Assembly (NCBI GenBank): GCA_002299245.1
Contig: DBOI01000021.1
Coordinates: 2,726 to 9,809 of the forward strand
Origin: Hydrogenovibrio sp. UBA650
GTDB lineage: Bacteria > Pseudomonadota > Gammaproteobacteria > Thiomicrospirales > Thiomicrospiraceae
Reading direction: 5' to 3'
Length of the DNA stretch: 7,084 nt
In this document: in pieces, positions 6,415-7,084 of the stretch
How the letters are laid out: each line of letters starts with the position of its first letter
Numbering within the stretch: the stretch's first letter is position 1
Notes under the pieces: model-generated
Databases searched by the model: none
Seen by the model: the letters and a program-made list of their open reading frames with translations, nothing else
Told to the model about the DNA's origin: nothing
Made by a program: the position numbers and the translations under genes

Positions 6415-6705
6415 ATGAGTGAACCAAAGTATAAACCCAAACCAAAGCTAGAGAGACCAGAGACTCAGCGCAATAACCCTCTGCATGGAATCACCCTCAA
6501 AACCATTGTCAGCGAATTGGTGGACTACTACGGTTGGCAAGGCCTAGCCGAAAAAGCGCCGATGAACTGTTTTAAAAACAATCCCAGTATTAATTCGAGC
6601 CTGAAGTTTTTGCGTAAAACACCGTGGGCGAGAGAGAAGATAGAAAAGCTTTATCTGTTCACCCAGCGGGAGATTATTCGGCAGAAGAAGTCTCAACAAC
6701 GATAG
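6415..6705 (+). CDS. VF530-family (DUF2132) DNA-binding protein
   Basis: The 96-residue protein has a basic, proline-rich N-terminus (about 1-19) and then the complete family core: NNPLHGITLKTIVSELVDYYGW (20-41), the NCFKNNPSINSSLKFLRKTPWAR region (51-73) and EKIEKLYL (74-81), with a basic tail. VF530 proteins are small and helical, annotated as DNA-binding from the structure of the Vibrio fischeri member; a cellular role is not established. The ATG at 6415 has no visible Shine-Dalgarno. TAGAAT at 6402-6407 could be a -10 hexamer giving a leaderless message, but translation from a yaeQ read-through transcript is at least as likely. The stop at 6703-6705 directly abuts the hairpin-rich non-coding element. 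Confidence 0.93.
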   Translation: MSEPKYKPKPKLERPETQRNNPLHGITLKTIVSELVDYYGWQGLAEKAPMNCFKNNPSINSSLKFLRKTPWAREKIEKLYLFTQREIIRQKKSQQR

Positions 6706-6707
6706 TT

Positions 6708-7084
6708 AGCGTTTTAATCGTGAACCAGTAAACTCTTATGTCTAGTTGAGCGGCCTTTTGATCCCATCTACCTCTCTCTTATACACCTAATGGCCGCCCC
6801 TTACTTTCTTTACTTGCCTAAAGAAAGTAAGCAAAGAAAGGGCACCCTGCAGACACAATCGATTTTACTAGGCTTGTCTGCTTGCATTCTGCGCAACTCG
6901 CTACGCTCAAACAGCTTGAATGCTTAACGCATCCTTCACCAAGTAAAAGAGCGATTGCTTACAGAGGGGTAGAAAAGCGTTCGCCGAATACTCATTAAAT
7001 AGACTATGCTTCAACAAACGCCCTAAATCCTCTTGGAATAAATTGTGCAAAGTTATTAAACGAAGTGAACGGTTAAAAAACGCT
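6708..7084. repeat. Hairpin-rich non-coding element, possibly an interspersed palindromic repeat
   Basis: No gene is visible in the last 379 bp. Four inverted repeats follow one another: GCGGCC/GGCCGC (6750-6755, 6792-6797), a perfect 12-bp pair (6800-6811, 6820-6831), GCAGACA/TGTCTGC (6849-6855, 6875-6881) and GCATTC/GAATGC (6884-6889, 6918-6923). The outer ends AGCGTTTT (6708-6715) and AAAACGCT (7077-7084) are also inverted, with looser similarity continuing inward. The stretch around 6800-6843 and the CGCAACTCGCTACGCTC stretch (6892-6908) remind me of intergenic repeats found in many Gammaproteobacteria, from memory only. The true right end may lie beyond the window. Confidence 0.5.
6800..6831. 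repeat. Perfect 12-bp inverted repeat (strong hairpin)
   Basis: CTTACTTTCTTT (6800-6811) and AAAGAAAGTAAG (6820-6831) pair perfectly around an 8-nt loop. A second AAAGAAAG copy at 6833-6840 could compete for the left arm, and GCCC (6796-6799) can pair with GGGC (6840-6843) outside it, so two alternative folds exist. No U-run follows on either strand, which argues against a simple intrinsic terminator. Confidence 0.7.

Overview
This 7.1-kb window looks like chromosomal DNA of a gammaproteobacterium. The grounds are recognisable YaeQ, VF530-type and DUF1840 proteins together with an HD-GYP signalling protein, Gram-negative style gene density and moderate GC. Genus cannot be fixed from the sequence; a marine lineage is a guess.

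Layout. At the left edge is the 3' end of an HD-GYP cyclic-di-GMP phosphodiesterase gene (+). It converges on a two-gene minus-strand unit: a secreted propeller-like protein with a GTG start (732-1643), followed by a small two-helix membrane protein (439-723). An AT-rich 339-bp non-coding stretch follows, then an unidentified plus-strand gene that appears broken by a -1 frameshift near its 5' end (1983-2554).

The core is an alkylation-damage repair block. A fused Ada(N-terminal)-AraC-AlkA protein (2644-4131) and a separate O6-methylguanine methyltransferase, Ogt (4141-4617), form a tight plus-strand operon. The 3-methyladenine glycosylase Tag (4657-5256, minus) converges on them. Together they cover damage sensing and transcriptional activation, 3-methyl-purine excision by two unrelated folds, and direct reversal of O6-methylguanine. 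A sequence resembling an Ada box lies in front of a TATAAT hexamer upstream of the fusion gene.

The right part carries small conserved genes: a DUF1840 protein (minus), then divergently yaeQ and a VF530-family DNA-binding protein (plus). Two near-identical TTTTCACGTGAA-type palindromes, reminiscent of ParB parS sites, flank the DUF1840 gene. The last ~380 bp are non-coding. They hold a run of consecutive inverted repeats, one with perfect 12-bp arms, bounded by a short inverted repeat, and look like an interspersed palindromic repeat or structured element.

The strongest candidates for follow-up are the paired parS-like palindromes, the terminal hairpin-rich element, the rewired Ada/AlkA/Ogt operon and the frameshifted gene. 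I see no CRISPR, transposase, tRNA or rRNA, and no clear new defence system.
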